DNA of 64,000 bases from Thinopyrum elongatum. Lineage: Eukaryota; Streptophyta; Magnoliopsida; Poales; Poaceae. Positions within the stretch are counted from its first letter, which is position 1. The number at the start of each line of letters is the position of its first letter. Made by a program: the position numbers and the translations under genes. Below the pieces are notes generated by a model. The model ran no database searches. It was not told the DNA's origin and saw only the letters and a list, made by a program, of their open reading frames with translations. The stretch covers positions 30,531,996 to 30,595,995 of the forward strand of contig CM022299.1 in the NCBI GenBank assembly GCA_011799875.1, read 5' to 3'. Shown piece after piece: positions 1-12,359 of this stretch.

Positions 1-3000
1 GACTCACTTGAAGATATCACAACACAACTCTAAAACATAAATAAAGTCATACAAGCTTTATATTACAAGCCAGGGCCTCGAGGGCTCGAATACATAGCTC
101 GATGGCATACAAGCGTCAGCGGAAGCATCAGATATCTAAGTATAGATATATTACAGAGAGAGAAATAGGCCTTCACAGAGGCGGGGCAAAATAAAATACT
201 ACGATCGAAAGGCGTAGGCCTCCTGCCCTGGACCCTCCGATCCTACTCCTGGTCGTCAAACGGCTCCTCGTAGTAGTAGTACTCGCCAGGCGGGTAGTAG
301 TACTGATCGACGGCTGGGGCGTCAGGCTCAGGGGCTCCGTCGTCTAGTGGCATCAATTGGATATGGGGAAAAAAAGAAAGTAAAGCAAACATGAGTACTC
401 ATCCGAAGTACTCAGCAAGCAAGGATCTACACTACATATGCAACATTGTCAAAGGAATGGCTGTATAAGTGGACTGGGCTGCAGAAATGCCAGATTAGAG
501 GGGGAAAGCCCAGTCCTATCGAAGACTAGCATCTTCAACAATCTTCGGCAGTCTTGCAGCAATAGAAGGGAGCAGATCAACGTAATGTAAAGTAGTAGTA
601 GTATCATCAACCTCGACCTGAGATCCTTTCTCGACTCCCTGTGAGAAAGCAATCCCAGAGCCGTACTATCCAGTTCTCATCACATGTTCTAGTTGTACCG
701 ATCAGGATACAACTCCGAGTGTCTGTTACCGTAGGACAGGCTATCGATAGAAGTTTCTTCCCTGCAAGGCTGCACCAACTTACCCACCACGCTCGCTTAA
801 CTTCGGCCGGACACACTTTTCTGAGTCATGCCCGGCCTCGGCTAAGCAACACGCCGCAACCCGACCTAGGCTTATAAGAGAGGTCAGCACGCCGGACTAA
901 ACCTATGCCCCCAGGGGTCTTGGGCCATCGCCCCGGGAACTCCTGCACGTTACGGGGCCACCGAGAGCAGACCTAGCAACCCCTTATACAAGCGCGGTTG
1001 CGTTCCCAGTCCAACTCGGCGTGCGCCGCTCCTTACTGACGTCAAATAAGCTTCGGCTGATGTATACGACGCAGAACGCCCATACTATGCCCACGTGATG
1101 GTTAGTGCTATCGGGCCAGAGGCCCCTCGGATCAAATATCCAAACTGTAGTGGATTAGGAGCGCACGGAAACGAGCAGAGACTCACGATCGATGTGACCC
1201 CATCGCCCGTCTCGAGGACTTGCGGCAAGGGCTAAGAATGCCCGGTCACGCCTCGTAGTTATCTCGCGGGCACCATCCAGGTCAACCCGACTCCACATCA
1301 CTTCGCAATAAGCTCGCGCGTGTACCCCTCAGGGCCGACCCGTCTTTAGTATCATGGTTCATAGTCAAGTCATAATATCGAAGGTAACTGTGTGTCTGAC
1401 ACCGAAGGGAACCCTGAGGAATCACCCTCGATGGAATTCCCGCTCGATGTTATCATCAAGGTGAACGAAGGAGGAATCACCCTCGAGGTCCACACTTGAG
1501 AGGTTGCACGACGATGTCGTTATCGGGGGTGGTGTAGGAGGAATCACCCTCGCTTACCACGACCGAGTAACTAACCTACAAGGTTAACATCAGAAGTGCT
1601 GACGAGGTATCACCCTCGGCACTCGACGGTAACCCAGTAGTGTCGGCAACTAAGGGGGATAGTGATGTGCGGTGCCAGGGTTTGGTCTTCAATCCCGATG
1701 ATCGGGTCTTCTGATATCCAGCGGGGCAGTAGGGATCAAGTGGGGGTCTCTGTCGGGACTCTACCCAGCCTATACTAATCAGTCTAGGATAACCAGAAAG
1801 GTAGCAAGGCAGGTTACAATAATCAGGCTATGCAGCAGATATAGGAAAACAGTAGCAGTAGCAGTTCTAATGCAAGCATAAGAGAGAAGAGAATAGGCGA
1901 TATAGGCATGTTCAAAATGGGGGTGCTTGCCTGTTTGCTCTGGGGTAAGGGCAAGGTCTCCTGTGGTGTCGTCGGGGACGTAGTCGTACTCCTAAGCTGC
2001 GTCTGCCTCGGGAGCTACGTCAACGTCGGGGTCTATCCAGAGAGAAGAGGGAGAAGAAACAGGTAAATATAATGCAAACAAATGCAATACGGTGCGTGTG
2101 ATGCTATGATGCAGTGCAGGGTTGCCTAAATATGCATCTAAGTCATTTTAGTTATTTTTAGAATTAATCTGGGATTTATTTACCGAAGTGTGTGCACTAT
2201 TCATCAGCCGGATACGGGTCCGGAGTTACGAGTTCTTCTACGTAGGGGGTTCCGACAAAGAAACGGACGGCACGATCAAACTCGTCTCGTCATTCTGAGC
2301 AACTTTCATGTTTTAACTTTTTCGATCCGAGCTACGGTTTAAAAGTTTATTAATTTTCAAAGTTTATTTGAATTTCTGGAATTTATTTATTTACAGAAAA
2401 GTGAATTATGACGTCAGCATGATGTCGCTGTGATGTCAGCGGTCAACAGGCGCTGACCAGAGTCAATCCTGACATGTGGGACCCACATGTCAGTCTCTGT
2501 TAGACTAACAGTGAATTAATTAAACTAACAGGGTTAATTAATCAGGTGGGGCCCTCCTGTCAGTGTCACTAACTGTTTAATTAATTAAGCTTAATTAGCA
2601 AAATGATTAATTAGATTGATTAACAGAGGCGGGCCCACACATCAGCGGCTTAGGATGAACAGTAACCACAGTTAACCGTGGTCAACGTGGTCAAAATGGC
2701 CAGGGGGCCCACTGGTCAGCGTCTCTGGGTGGGGCCCCAGGGGCGCCACGTCAGCGGCGGCCGGCGGCAGGTCGCCGGTGACCAAAACAGCGGCGGCGCG
2801 GCTCGGGGCTCGTCGGACTTCGCACACAGGCCACCAAAAGGGACGGGGCCGGGTGCGTTCGAATGGCCATTCGACGACGCGTCGAATGGTGGCGGTGGTG
2901 TGGCCGGAAACGGCGTGTATCGCCGGCGGCGAGCTTTGCGGCGGGCGCCGGAGTTCGGCCACCGTCGGATTCGTAGCTAGGGGGTACGGAAGAGCGCGTG

Positions 3001-4138
3001 CGCGGGCGTGTTCGATTCCTGGAAGCAGCAGGAACAAGATGCCGTGCTCAAACGAGCACGACAGGGGCCATGGCCACGGCGGCGAGGCGAGCTGCGGCAT
3101 CGGGCTCATGGCACGGCGCTGAGCTAGCTACGGTGCGCGGGGAGGGCAACGAGAAGAGGCAGGAGGCGGAGAGGCTCACCGAGAGGCTACGTAAAGCCGT
3201 TGGAAGCTTAGGAGCGCAGCACGTCGGCGAATCGTCGGGGCTCGCCGGCGTCGGAGAAGAAAGGGGGCGGAGCAGTCTGGGTTCTCCAGGGCCTCCCCGC
3301 CTCCACTCGCGGTCGGAGCCGAAGGAGTCGAGGACGGCGGAGCTCGCAGGCGTGCTAGCTGAGCTCAGGGACGTCGGTGGCCGCGTCTACGGCAAGGCCA
3401 CGGCGACGGTGGCGCTCGGCGACGGATCTGGGAGGAGAGGGAGAGGCGAGGCGAGCGTGGGAGAAGGGGGAAATGACGGGGAGGACCAGGGGGAGAGCAC
3501 CAGCTCGACCTTATCCCCTCCTGGCCAGCCGCAGCGTCGCGGTGTCGGCGCCGGAGCGGCGCGCGCGCGCTCGGCCAGGGAGAAGGTGACAGCGCGAAGG
3601 AGAGAAGGAGATCGGGCCAGATGGGCCGGCTGTTGGGGCACTGTGCACTTAGGCCCAGTGCACAGTGCCTCGTTTTATTTTTCTGTTTTTGTTTTACCTT
3701 TTTCTTTATTCTTTTCTGTTCCAAAATAGCTAGCACACTTTAGCACTTTTGTAAAATGTGAGAGTTGACCCAAATATTGCATTGCATTATTATCTTTCAC
3801 CAAAAATTGGTTTGGACAGATTTGGAATTCATTTGTATTTGAAATGATTTAAAATGGATTTAAATATCCTGTTTTGGTGCTGTTTCATCTTGTTAGAGTC
3901 ACTTATCTAACTCCAACTTTATTGATGATGATTTTACAAATGTTCCTGGATTATTTGCCATTTAATGAACATTTTTCCAACAGTGTTTGATCAACTTCAT
4001 ATTTCACTTTTGAATTTGAGTTGATTTTCAAAATGGAGTTGATTTGCTTTGATTAACCTCTATGTTTAAGCACTGCAAATGAGATGACTTGGCATTATTA
4101 GCAGCTGATCACAGTGGCAATTACATAGGGGTGTTACA
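1..4138 (-). mobile_element. Element W: long LTR (right end only; 5' LTR of a minus-strand element or solo LTR)
   Basis: This stretch has the same order of landmarks as the LTRs of element V: a GATATCACAACACAACTCTA block near the start, short GAGG..CCCTC repeats, an AT-rich middle, a very GC-rich block at about 2680-3640 and an AT-rich end. It stops at 4138; read on the minus strand that end starts TGTAACACCCC, the usual TG of an LTR. Sequence to the right belongs to M and shows no primer site, so 4138 is an outer boundary. The left boundary lies outside the window. Long frames in the GC-rich block overlap on both strands, resemble no protein and are not called as genes. The family is Gypsy-like by resemblance; I cannot name it. 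Confidence 0.75.
1416..1617. repeat. Four spaced GAGGAATCACCCTC repeats in W
   Basis: Copies lie at 1416, 1471, 1538 and 1604. The last reads GAGGTATCACCCTC. Each is a small imperfect palindrome (GAGG / CCTC), spaced 55-67 bp apart. Element V has the same array. Confidence 0.8.
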
Positions 4139-5093
4139 CAAGTCAAGCCACTTGAAACATTCAGAGGAGAATACCATATCATCATACTACATCACAATTA
4201 TTTTAATGCATGTTGACATCCAAGATAAATCATTATCCACTCCTAGCTACTTAAGCATGGCATGAGAAACTATAATCTCTAATTGTCATTGCAAACATGT
4301 TTGATCATAATATGTTGAATCATGGATACTAGGTTAAACATATTTACATAAACAGAACAAGTTGAGTTCATACCCGTTTCTCTCTGCCACAGTCACTTCA
4401 TCAAATATCGTCATTATTGCCTTTCACTTGCACGGCCGAATGATATGAAAATAATAATAGTGCAAGAGTGCCGTGGACTAAACTGGAATCTGCAAACATT
4501 TTATTCAAAAGGAGAAGACAAGGTAATTTGGGCTCTTTGTTAGATCAATTAGCAATGCATATGAGAGCCACTCAACATTTTCATCGTGGTCTTCTCCTTG
4601 GTATGACTCAATAAAAGGAAAAGAATTTCAGAGAAACACACTAAAATATTTTTGGAGTTTTTAGTTTTTCTTGGAGAAAGCAAATTAAAGAAAAACAAAA
4701 AAAAATGAGAAAAACTATTAACACGGGAAAGCTCCCAACAAGCAAAAAGAAGAATCGAGAAATCTTTTGGGGTTTTCTTTTAATAATACAACTAATTAAA
4801 CTAGAAATAAAACCGAGAAGAAGCAAGAAACATTTTTTTGGATTTTCTCAAAGTTTTTCAAACACACAAGAAGAAAGCGAGAAAATAAATCTAGCATGGA
4901 TAATACAATGAAAAAGCGTGAACACCGACAACTGGAATGAAATGTGTGAACATGAATGTAATGTCGGTGGAAATTCGTACTCCCTCAAGCTTAGACTTTT
5001 GGCTTAGCTTGGTAATCACCACTCATAGTAGCCATCCGATCCCATTTCAAAGTGTTGTGGCGGTGGCACCTGAGCGTCCCACTCCTGAGGCTC
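4139..5093 (-). other. M 3' noncoding region
   Basis: AT-rich sequence downstream (minus strand) of the ATHILA-type ORF. It includes an AAGCTTGAGGGAG-like block at about 4980 and the usual noncoding 3' tail of Triticeae Gypsy elements. No supported gene. The W insertion at 4138 cuts it off, so the M 3' LTR should lie left of the window. Confidence 0.5.
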
Positions 5094-6035
5094 CTACTCT
5101 GCCACTGCCTGGGCGTTCTGGTAGGCAACAATGTCCGCTGGCATGATCCTGTATCCGCCCCTGGCAATATAATCAAACAAAGCAGGTGCAGGCAACGGAA
5201 TAATATCATGGGAATTCACACTGAAAACCAGGTTGCAACGAATATTATGAAGAGAGTCGGCATCATCAGTAAACTGGTGAGCCACCATCGCCTGGTGATC
5301 TAGATAGACTTGGGTCAAAGGATAATCATGTTTGCGTATCTGAACATTAAAGTGACTTGCTAAGCGAGTAGCATAAATACCACCATGAGTTTTGCCCTTG
5401 TTTCTGTTAAGGTGCAGACGACGTTCAATAATAGCCCTTGGGTTATAAGTACGACCATTGGGTAGTGCACGACGTAAAATGGCGAAGTCAGGAGCACTAA
5501 GTGAACCGACCTTCTCTCTAGCAATTAAACACTTAGCGATGAATAGATCAAAGTAATGCACAGAAGGAAACTGCAAACTAGTGGCGGTGACACTCGACAC
5601 GCCTCTCTCATCTCCCACTGATAGAGTACGATAAAAGTTCTCAAACTCTGCAGGTCTAGGCTCTCTTATTTCCCCGTCAGAAGGGATCAACCATATCTCA
5701 CAAAAATCAGTAAGTGGTACCTAGCGGGTTTTGGAGTATAAATTAAACTGCACTTCAGGAGGATTATTCCTACTCAGAAAATGAAAATTTTGCACAAAGG
5801 AATTTGTAAGGAGGTGGTATTGATCACACTCAGCTGCGATGAAGTCGGTTAGCCCAGCATTAGCAACGAATTGGGCGAACGCTTGATGGATCCCGCCCCC
5901 CTCCATGAAGGCATTATGCAGCCATTCGCACGGCCGCACCTCCGCCCTTCTCGGAGTGTTGAGATCAGTGTCCGAGGATTCCCCAATGACTCCTTTAGCA
6001 TTTTTCTTGGAGGTAAACTTCCTAAAGAAACTCAT
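5094..6035 (-). pseudogene. ATHILA ORF-1-type retrotransposon protein, interrupted
   Basis: Translation starts MSFFRKFTSKKNAKG at 6035 and runs to the stop at 5094, with one in-frame TAG at 5721-5723 between two frames that otherwise join without a shift. Motifs such as FVANAGLTDFIA, ECDQYHLLTNSFVQNFHF, LSAPDFAILRRAL and GKTHGGIYATRLASHF match the ORF found in many grass Gypsy elements and related to the ATHILA ORF-1 family (PF03078). Its function is not established. It lies downstream of the protease fragment on the same strand, with no RT or integrase between them, so the polymerase part of M is missing. Without the stop the product would be about 313 residues. Confidence 0.7.
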
Positions 6036-6825
6036 CTTATTCCTATAGATAAAATTCTGAAAATTTTAGTCCACAAATTTTTTTGTCAACAAAACTTAAC
6101 AAGATTGATAGCAACTGCTCATAAGGGTGCATAGAGGCCATATTAAGCATTCAAACTACTTAGAACTCTAAGAATTCAACATGCAAGCTCATCTACAGTA
6201 GCACCGAGAGTAGCTAATTATTCAAAGTATAAACCACTAGAGCAAAAACTAATTGGAGCAATGGAGGAGTCAGATACCAAGTAGTAACACCCAAAACAGT
6301 TTCAAAAACGGAGCTTCGAGCAAAGAGATCGAAATCCGCGGGTTTGAGAGCAAGAGCACGAGAGAGAGAGAGAGCTATGGTGATTTTTTTCTGGAGGTAG
6401 GAGATGACATGGGCTAAAGTAGTAAGTGAGGGGACCCACGCGGGGACCACAACCCACCAGGGCACGCCTGTGGTTGCTGGCATGCCCTGGTGTCTTGTGG
6501 TCACCAGGTGCACCCCCCTCTGATGTTATTTGCACCAGAAATTCAGAAATATTCAGAAAAAAATCGTATTAAATTTTCAGGACATTATGAGAACTTTTAT
6601 TTTTGTGTCATTTTTTATTGTACGGGAAATTTAGAAAACAGACAAAACATGGCATTTTATTTTATTTAACAAAGAAAAATAGAAAACAAAAGTTGGGAGC
6701 AGAAGGTTGTGCTTACTAAATTCATCAACTTCATACCTCTCAAAAATGATCCATTAATAAGGTTGATCAAGTCTTATTAACAACCACCTTCGATTAGCAT
6801 GAAACAGAAGAACTTTCGTAAAACA
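6036..6825 (-). other. Spacer between protease and ATHILA-type ORF in M
   Basis: Noncoding on inspection. The part at 6214-6620 has LTR-like composition (GC-rich block with a GCACGCC-type core, then AT-rich sequence with a GAGAACTTTTATTT motif also seen in the M LTR near 63340). It may be leader sequence of the ATHILA ORF or a remnant of LTR-like sequence. No RT, RNase H or integrase motif was seen. Confidence 0.45.
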
Positions 6826-7350
6826 CTAAGTTACCTCAACGGGGATATGCATGTCCCCAACAATAAGCATTTCATATTTGTTTTTGGCAGTAGGTAGAGG
6901 TAGTTGAAAACTTCCAATAGTGAGTGTCGGAGATTTTTCAATAACATTAATACCATTCACTTGGAATTGTTTCTTCGGAAAGTGCATCGTATGCTCATTA
7001 CCATTGATATGAAAAGTGACCTTGCTTTTATTGCAATCAATAACAGCCCCTGCAGTATTCAAGAAGGGTCTACCAAGGATAATCGACATGTTGTCGTCCT
7101 CGGGCATCTCAAGTATAACAAAGTCAGTTAAGATAGTAACATTTGCAACAACAACGAGCACATCCTCACAAATACTGATAGGTATGGCAGTTGATTTGTC
7201 AACCATTTGCAAAGATATTTTAGTAGGTGCGAGTTTATTCAAATCAAGTCTTTTATATAAGGAGAAAGGCATAACACTAACACCAGCTCCTAAATCACAC
7301 AAAGCAGTTTTAACATAATTTCTTTTGATGGAGCAAGGTATAGTTGGTAT
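6826..7350 (-). pseudogene. Retropepsin-like aspartic protease fragment (Gypsy pol start)
   Basis: The frame contains CDLGAGVSVMPFSLY, where D-L-G-A is the aspartic protease active-site motif, then a flap-like region and ILGRPFLNTAGAVID, the second conserved retropepsin motif. The open frame extends upstream of the first Met (7302) to about 7350. This is the protease between Gag and RT in Gypsy elements and would cut the polyprotein. It ends at a stop at 6826, and no RT follows. On its upstream side a short direct duplication separates it from the gag frame. The active-site residues are intact, but the gene is isolated from the rest of pol. Confidence 0.8.
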
Positions 7351-7459
7351 TCCTGGATCTCCAAGTTTTTAGGTACTCCATCCTTAAAAGAATAATTAGC
7401 AAGCATGGTGGAGATTTCAGCTTCCGGTATTCCTGGATCTCCAAGTTTTTTAGGTACTC
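7346..7459. repeat. Direct duplication between gag and protease frames
   Basis: A 34-bp segment starting GGTATTCCTGGATCTCC occurs at 7346-7379 and again at 7426-7459, 80 bp apart. It falls where the gag and protease frames stop joining, so it may mark the lesion that separates them. Confidence 0.75.
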
Positions 7460-7482
7460 TTATTAGTGATGATGTCTTTCAT

Positions 7483-8535
7483 CTATTTTGCATAAGGGGC
7501 CATCTTTAAAATATCTGTCAAGCGGGTGCGCAAAAAGACTGGCCTAAGCATTTTAACAAAGCGTTCAAATTCTTCATCATCTTTTTTCTTAGTTGGTTTA
7601 GGTGGAAACGGCATGGGTTTTTGAACCCATGGTTCTCTTTCTCTTCCATGTTTTCTAGCAACAAAGTCTCTTTTATCATATCTTTTATTTTTAGGTTGTG
7701 GGTTATCAAGATCAACAGCTGGTTCTATTTCAACATCATTATCTGGTTGTTTGTCAATGTCTGGTTGAGTGTCTTCATGAACGTCATCATTATCTTTTTC
7801 ATTATCATTAGATGAATGTTCATTACCAGATTGAGTTTTAGCATCAGAAATAGAAACATCATTATTATTTTCAGGAGGTTTTTCTATTTCAGGTTCACTA
7901 GAGGTATGCAAAGTCCTATCATTTTTCTTTTTCTTCTTCTTTTTAGAAGGACTAGGTGCATCATTGTTAATTCTTTGAGAGTCTTGTTCAATTCTTTTAG
8001 GGTGTCCCTCAGGATAAAGTGGTTCCTGAGTCATTTTACCTCCTCTAGTTGCTACTCTAACATCAAAGTCATTCATATTATTATTCATTTCACTAAGCAA
8101 CTCTCTTTGAGATTTAGCAACTTGTTCTAGTTGAGTTTGAACCATAGAGGCATGTTTTCCTACAGCTCTTACATCATTAGTAATTCTAAATAACAAGTCA
8201 CTCAAGCAAGCAATCATATTAGAGTTATATTTCAATTGTTTCATAACATTTTCATTGAAGTGATCTTGTTTTCTAATGTAATTGTCAAACTCATAAAGGC
8301 ATTGACTAGGATGTTTATTGTAAGGGATGCCACTTTCATCAAATTTTATTAAAGAGTTTACCTCTACCACCTTTGGTGGTGGTGTGTCAAGTCCATGTAT
8401 TTCTTTAATAGGAGGTAAATTTTTAACATCCTCTGCTTTAATACCTTTTTCCTTCATACTTTTTTTTGCCTCTTGCATATCTTCAGGACTGAGATATAAG
8501 ATACCCCTCTTCTTTGGAGTGGGTTTAGGTGGTAG
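7483..8535 (-). pseudogene. Gag C-terminal region of M
   Basis: An open frame of about 350 codons on the minus strand (first Met at 8478, open upstream to a TAA at 8536). The N-terminal part has a helical region (YEFDNYIRKQDHFNENV, VQTQLEQVAKSQRELLSEM). Next come a lysine run and an acidic repeat-like linker (residues about 175-260). The end is KPTKKKDDEEFERFVKMLRP. This matches the region between the Gag core and the protease in Triticeae Gypsy elements. The last motif (FERFVKML..) is a common Gag-linker signature of this group. No zinc knuckle was seen. The frame ends just before the duplication at 7346-7459. Confidence 0.7.
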
Positions 8536-8538
8536 TTA

Positions 8539-8871
8539 AGGAAGAGTCCAATCATCATAATTTTTCAATATATTATTCAATAATTTCTCAACTTGTTCAA
8601 CAGTTCTTTCCCTAAAAACACAACCAACACAACTATCTAGGAAGTCCCTAGAAGCATCGGTTAGTCCATTATTGAAGATATCAAGTATTTCCTTTTTTTA
8701 AGAGGATGATCAGGCAAAGCATTAAGCAATTGGAGAAGCCTCCTCCAAGATTGTGGGAGACTCTCTTCTTCAATTTGCACAAAATTAAATATTTTTCCTG
8801 TAAGGCAGCTTGTTTCTTATGAGCAGGAAAATATTTTTCAGAGAAGTAATATATCATATCCTGGGGACTAA
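8539..8871 (-). pseudogene. Gag core fragment of M with frameshifts
   Basis: In pieces across different frames the minus strand encodes YYFSEKYFPAHKKQAALQ, then NGLTDASRDFLDS and CVFRERTVEQVEKLLNNIL. These match the retrotransposon gag core (the LT..SRxxLD signature). At least two frame changes and an internal stop break it. It ends at 8871, where element R begins. The gag start at 55028-55469 has the same orientation and is probably the other half of the same gene. Confidence 0.65.
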
Positions 8872-10397
8872 TGATACGTCTCCAATGTATCTTTAATTTA
8901 TGAAGTATTCATGCCATGTTTACAACAATTTTATATGGTTTTGGTATGATTTGATTAGAACTAACTCGGACTGACACTGTTTTCAGCAGAACTACCGTGG
9001 TGTCGTTTTTTGTGCAGAAATAAAAGTTCTCGGATTGGGCTGAAAATTTACGGTGATTTTTTATGGACCAAAAGAGACCCCCGAAGCACCGGAGCTGGGC
9101 CAGGAAGTGACCTAGGAGGCCACAAGCCTAGGGGGCGTGCCCTACCCCCAGGGAGCGTGCTCCCGGCTTGTGGGCCCCTCGGGCACCCCCTTGACGTGAG
9201 ACTGACGCTAAAAATTCTTATAAATAGCCAAACCTCCAAAAAGAACCCTAGATCGGAAGTTCCGCCGCCGCAAGGCTCTGTAGCCACGAAAAATCAATCT
9301 AGGCCCTCTCCGGCACCCTGCCGGAGGGGGCCATCATCACCGGAGGCCATGGAGGAGGAAGTCGGAGGGGCCATCATCACCATGGAGGCCAAGGACCAGA
9401 GGGAGAACCTCTCCCCATCTAGGGGGGATGCCATGGAGGAGGAAGCACAAGGGGGAGACTCTCTCCCCCTCTCTCTCGATGGCGCCGGAGTGCCGTCGGG
9501 GGAACCATTATCGCGGTGATCGTCTTCATCAACATCACCTTCTTCATCAGCTTCCTCATCTCTTTTAAGCAGTCCACTCTCCCGCACCCCGCTGTAATCC
9601 CCTACTTGAACATGGTGCTTTATGCCACATATTATGATCCAATGATGTGTTGCCATCCTACGATGTTTTGAGTAGATTTCTTTTGTCTTTTGGGTTGATT
9701 GACGATCTAGATTGGTTTGAGTTGCATGTTTTATTTTGGTGCTGTCCTATGGTGCCCTCCATGCCGCACACACGTGAGGGATTCCCGCTGTAGGGTTTGC
9801 AATATGTTCATGATTCACTTATAGTGGGTTGCTAGAGTGACAGAAGCTTAAACCCGAGTAAGGGGGTTGTTTGCGTATGGGTGTAAAGAGGACTTGATAC
9901 TTTAATGCTATGGTTGTGTTTTACCTTAATGATCTTTAGTAGTCGCGGATGCTTGCTAGAGTTCCAATCATAAGTGCATATGATCCAAGTAGAGAAAGTT
10001 TGTTAGCTTATGCCTCTCCCTCATATAAATTGCAATAATGATTAACGATCTTGTTAACAATTGCCTAGGACAATTCCGCACTCCATTCCATCATTATTCC
10101 ACACTCGCTATTTGTAATATATTATAATATATTCTAACTTTATGTTAACAACACCTATTTTTATATTTTAGCTCTCCGATATCATGCAAAGCTATCCTCT
10201 TTATACCCACAACGTAGTTTTATTTCTCGTTTCTAGATGAAAGCAAACGCTCGGTGTACGTCGAGTTGTATCGGTGGCAGATAGGACTTGAAATAATATT
10301 GATCTTACCTTTAGCTCCTTGTGGGTTCGACAGTCCATACTTATCATTTCCATCTTTGGAAATTTCTACGATGATTCCTTGCACTTGGGGATTATCA
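8872..10397 (+). mobile_element. Element R, 5' LTR
   Basis: Starts TGATACGTCTCCAATG and ends TTATCA, 1526 bp. The flank ACTAA (8867-8871) is the presumed target duplication, but its partner is lost because the right LTR is truncated. The right LTR at 24190 matches it closely from the first base. A TATA box and a tRNA-Asp primer site lie where expected. Frames inside it (for example near 9010-9519) arise from the GC-rich leader and are not genes. Confidence 0.9.
9219..9227 (+). promoter_or_regulatory. TATA box of the R 5' LTR
   Basis: TATAAATAG at about position 350 of the LTR, just upstream of the GC-rich leader. The matching site in the right LTR reads TATACATAC, so only the left copy keeps the consensus. 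Confidence 0.6.
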
Positions 10398-10407
10398 AGC
10401 TCTTTTC

Positions 10408-10424
10408 TGGCGCCGTTGCCGAGG
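10408..10424 (+). promoter_or_regulatory. R primer-binding site, tRNA-Asp
   Basis: TGGCGCCGTTGCCGAGG is complementary to the 3' end of plant tRNA-Asp, with one mismatch to the GCCGGGG form. It lies 10 nt after the LTR end, a longer gap than usual. Confidence 0.75.
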
Positions 10425-11201
10425 AGCAATAGTGTGGGGTTGATATTCTCGTGTGTGCTTGTTTTCTTTCTTCACTAAGTAGATTTCTTTCTCTTTTGTT
10501 TTTGTTTTCTTTAGTTGTGGGTGAAACAAACAATTTGTTTTAAATAATGCAAAATGCAAAAAAAATTTACTTGCCTCTTATGCCTAAAAACTTTTTCAAA
10601 AAGAGAAGTGATTGGAAGGTTATGCATTATAGAATTTTTCATGGAAGTTTCTCAAAAATAATTACCCCCTTGTATATATCCATTGTATTATAAAAATAAT
10701 GTGCCAAGATTTGGCTTTAGGATGATTAGATTGCTTGTTTGCTATGTGCGGTGCAAAAACAGAAACTTAGGCTGTAGTGCGTGAGTTTACATTTTTTACT
10801 GCAACGTCAAAAGTTTCTGAAACTTTTACAAAGTACTGCTATGCAAATTTTTTATTTTTTCCTATTTTTTCAGAATTTTTGGAGTTACATAAGTATGGTA
10901 AATATTCAGATTGCTAAAGACTGCCCTGTTTTTGACAGATTCTGTTTTCTATGTGTTGTTCGCTTATTTTGATGAATCTATGGGTTGTATCGGGGGGTAT
11001 GAACCATGGTGAAGTTGGAATACAGTAGATATAATACTAATATGAAATTGGAATGAGTTTAGAACAGTACCTAAAGGTAGTGATTTGCTTTATTATACCA
11101 ACGGATCTCACAAGGGCTTTTGTTAAGTTTTGTGTGGATGAAGTGTTCAAAGATCGAGGAGGTATCGATATAAGAAGAATACGGAGAGACAAGAGTTCAA
11201 G

Positions 11202-11284
11202 CTTGGGGATGCCCAAGGCACCCAAGTAAATATTTCAAGGATACTCAAGCATCTAAGCTTGGGGATGCCCCGGAAGGCATCCCA
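11202..11284 (+). repeat. Paired hairpins, R module 1
   Basis: Hairpin 1 (11202-11226) begins CTTGGGGATGCCC and folds back on CACCCAAG. Hairpin 2 (11261-11284) has stem GGGGATGCC / GGCATCCC with loop CCGGAA. Confidence 0.7.
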
Positions 11285-12275
11285 TCTTTATTCTTCAACA
11301 ATTATCGGTCTTTGTTTTGTTCACATGATATGTGTCTTTTGTTTTTTTCTTTTCCTTTATGCACCATGCTAGTATGAGATAGTCCTTCATGGCTTTATAG
11401 AATGCTCTTTGTGCTTCACTTAAATCTTTTGAGTATGGCTTTATAGAATGCTCTTTGTGCTTCACTTAAATCTTTTGAGTATGCTTTATAGAATGCTTCG
11501 TGTGCCTCATTTATATATTTTGAGCTTGGATATTGGTCAATATATATTAATTATAAAATACTCTATGAACTTCACTTATATCTTTTAGAGAATGAATAAA
11601 ATTATCATCGAAATTGGGCTTGGAAGAGTATCATTGAAATATCTCTGCTTAGCTAAAAGCTTTAAAGAAAAGTTCTTGTTTAGAGACAACCTAATATTTA
11701 TCCCTACTGTTTTTTGTGTGTTCACGTGATTAAGATACTTTAGTAATCATGTTTTATAGCTTTTGTTTCAATAAAGTGCCAAGTAAAGCCTTTGGGATAG
11801 TGTGGTTGATAGTTGATTTGATTCTGTGCAAAAATAGAAACTTTTGTGTCCAGTAACAGAATTGTTAAAATTCAGTGGAAAGTGGAAAAATTATGAATTT
11901 TTTACACAATATTTATATACAAATTTTATACGTTTTCCTAATTTTTCAGAATTTTTTAAGTAACATAAGTATGATAATAATTCAGATCTTTACAGACTAT
12001 TCTGTTTTTGACAGATTCTGTTTTCGATGCATAGTTTGCCTGTTTTCTAGTTTCCATGGCTTATATTGCTTAATATAAATTTTTGAAATTACAGAGTACA
12101 GTAGGCATTATGTGGAAACAATTATGAATCTTGTCTTTGACAGTACCCAAGTGAATGATTTGTTTTCTCATACTAACCCATCTCACGAAGTTCCGTTAAG
12201 TTTTGTGTGATTGAAGTTTTCAAGTTTTGGGTGAGATATCGATATGAGAAGAATGAAGAGTGGCAAGAACCTAAG

Positions 12276-12359
12276 CTTGGGGATGCCCAAGGCACCCTAA
12301 GGTAATATTCAAGGAATATACAAGCAAATAAGCTTGGGGATGCCCCGGAAGGCATCCCC
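12276..12359 (+). repeat. Paired hairpins, R module 2
   Basis: Same arrangement as in module 1. Hairpin 2 (12336-12359) has a perfect 9-bp stem GGGGATGCC / GGCATCCCC and loop CCGGAA. Hairpin 1 (12276-12301) has a substitution in its right arm. Confidence 0.75.

Noticed and set aside
2672..3736. Overlapping long frames on both strands in W
   Set aside because: They lie in the GC-rich block of an LTR, overlap in many frames and match nothing recognisable.
9010..9656. Frames of 120-169 codons in the R LTR, repeated near 24460-24980
   Set aside because: They are the LTR leader read on both strands. The right LTR copy breaks them, so they are not kept as protein.
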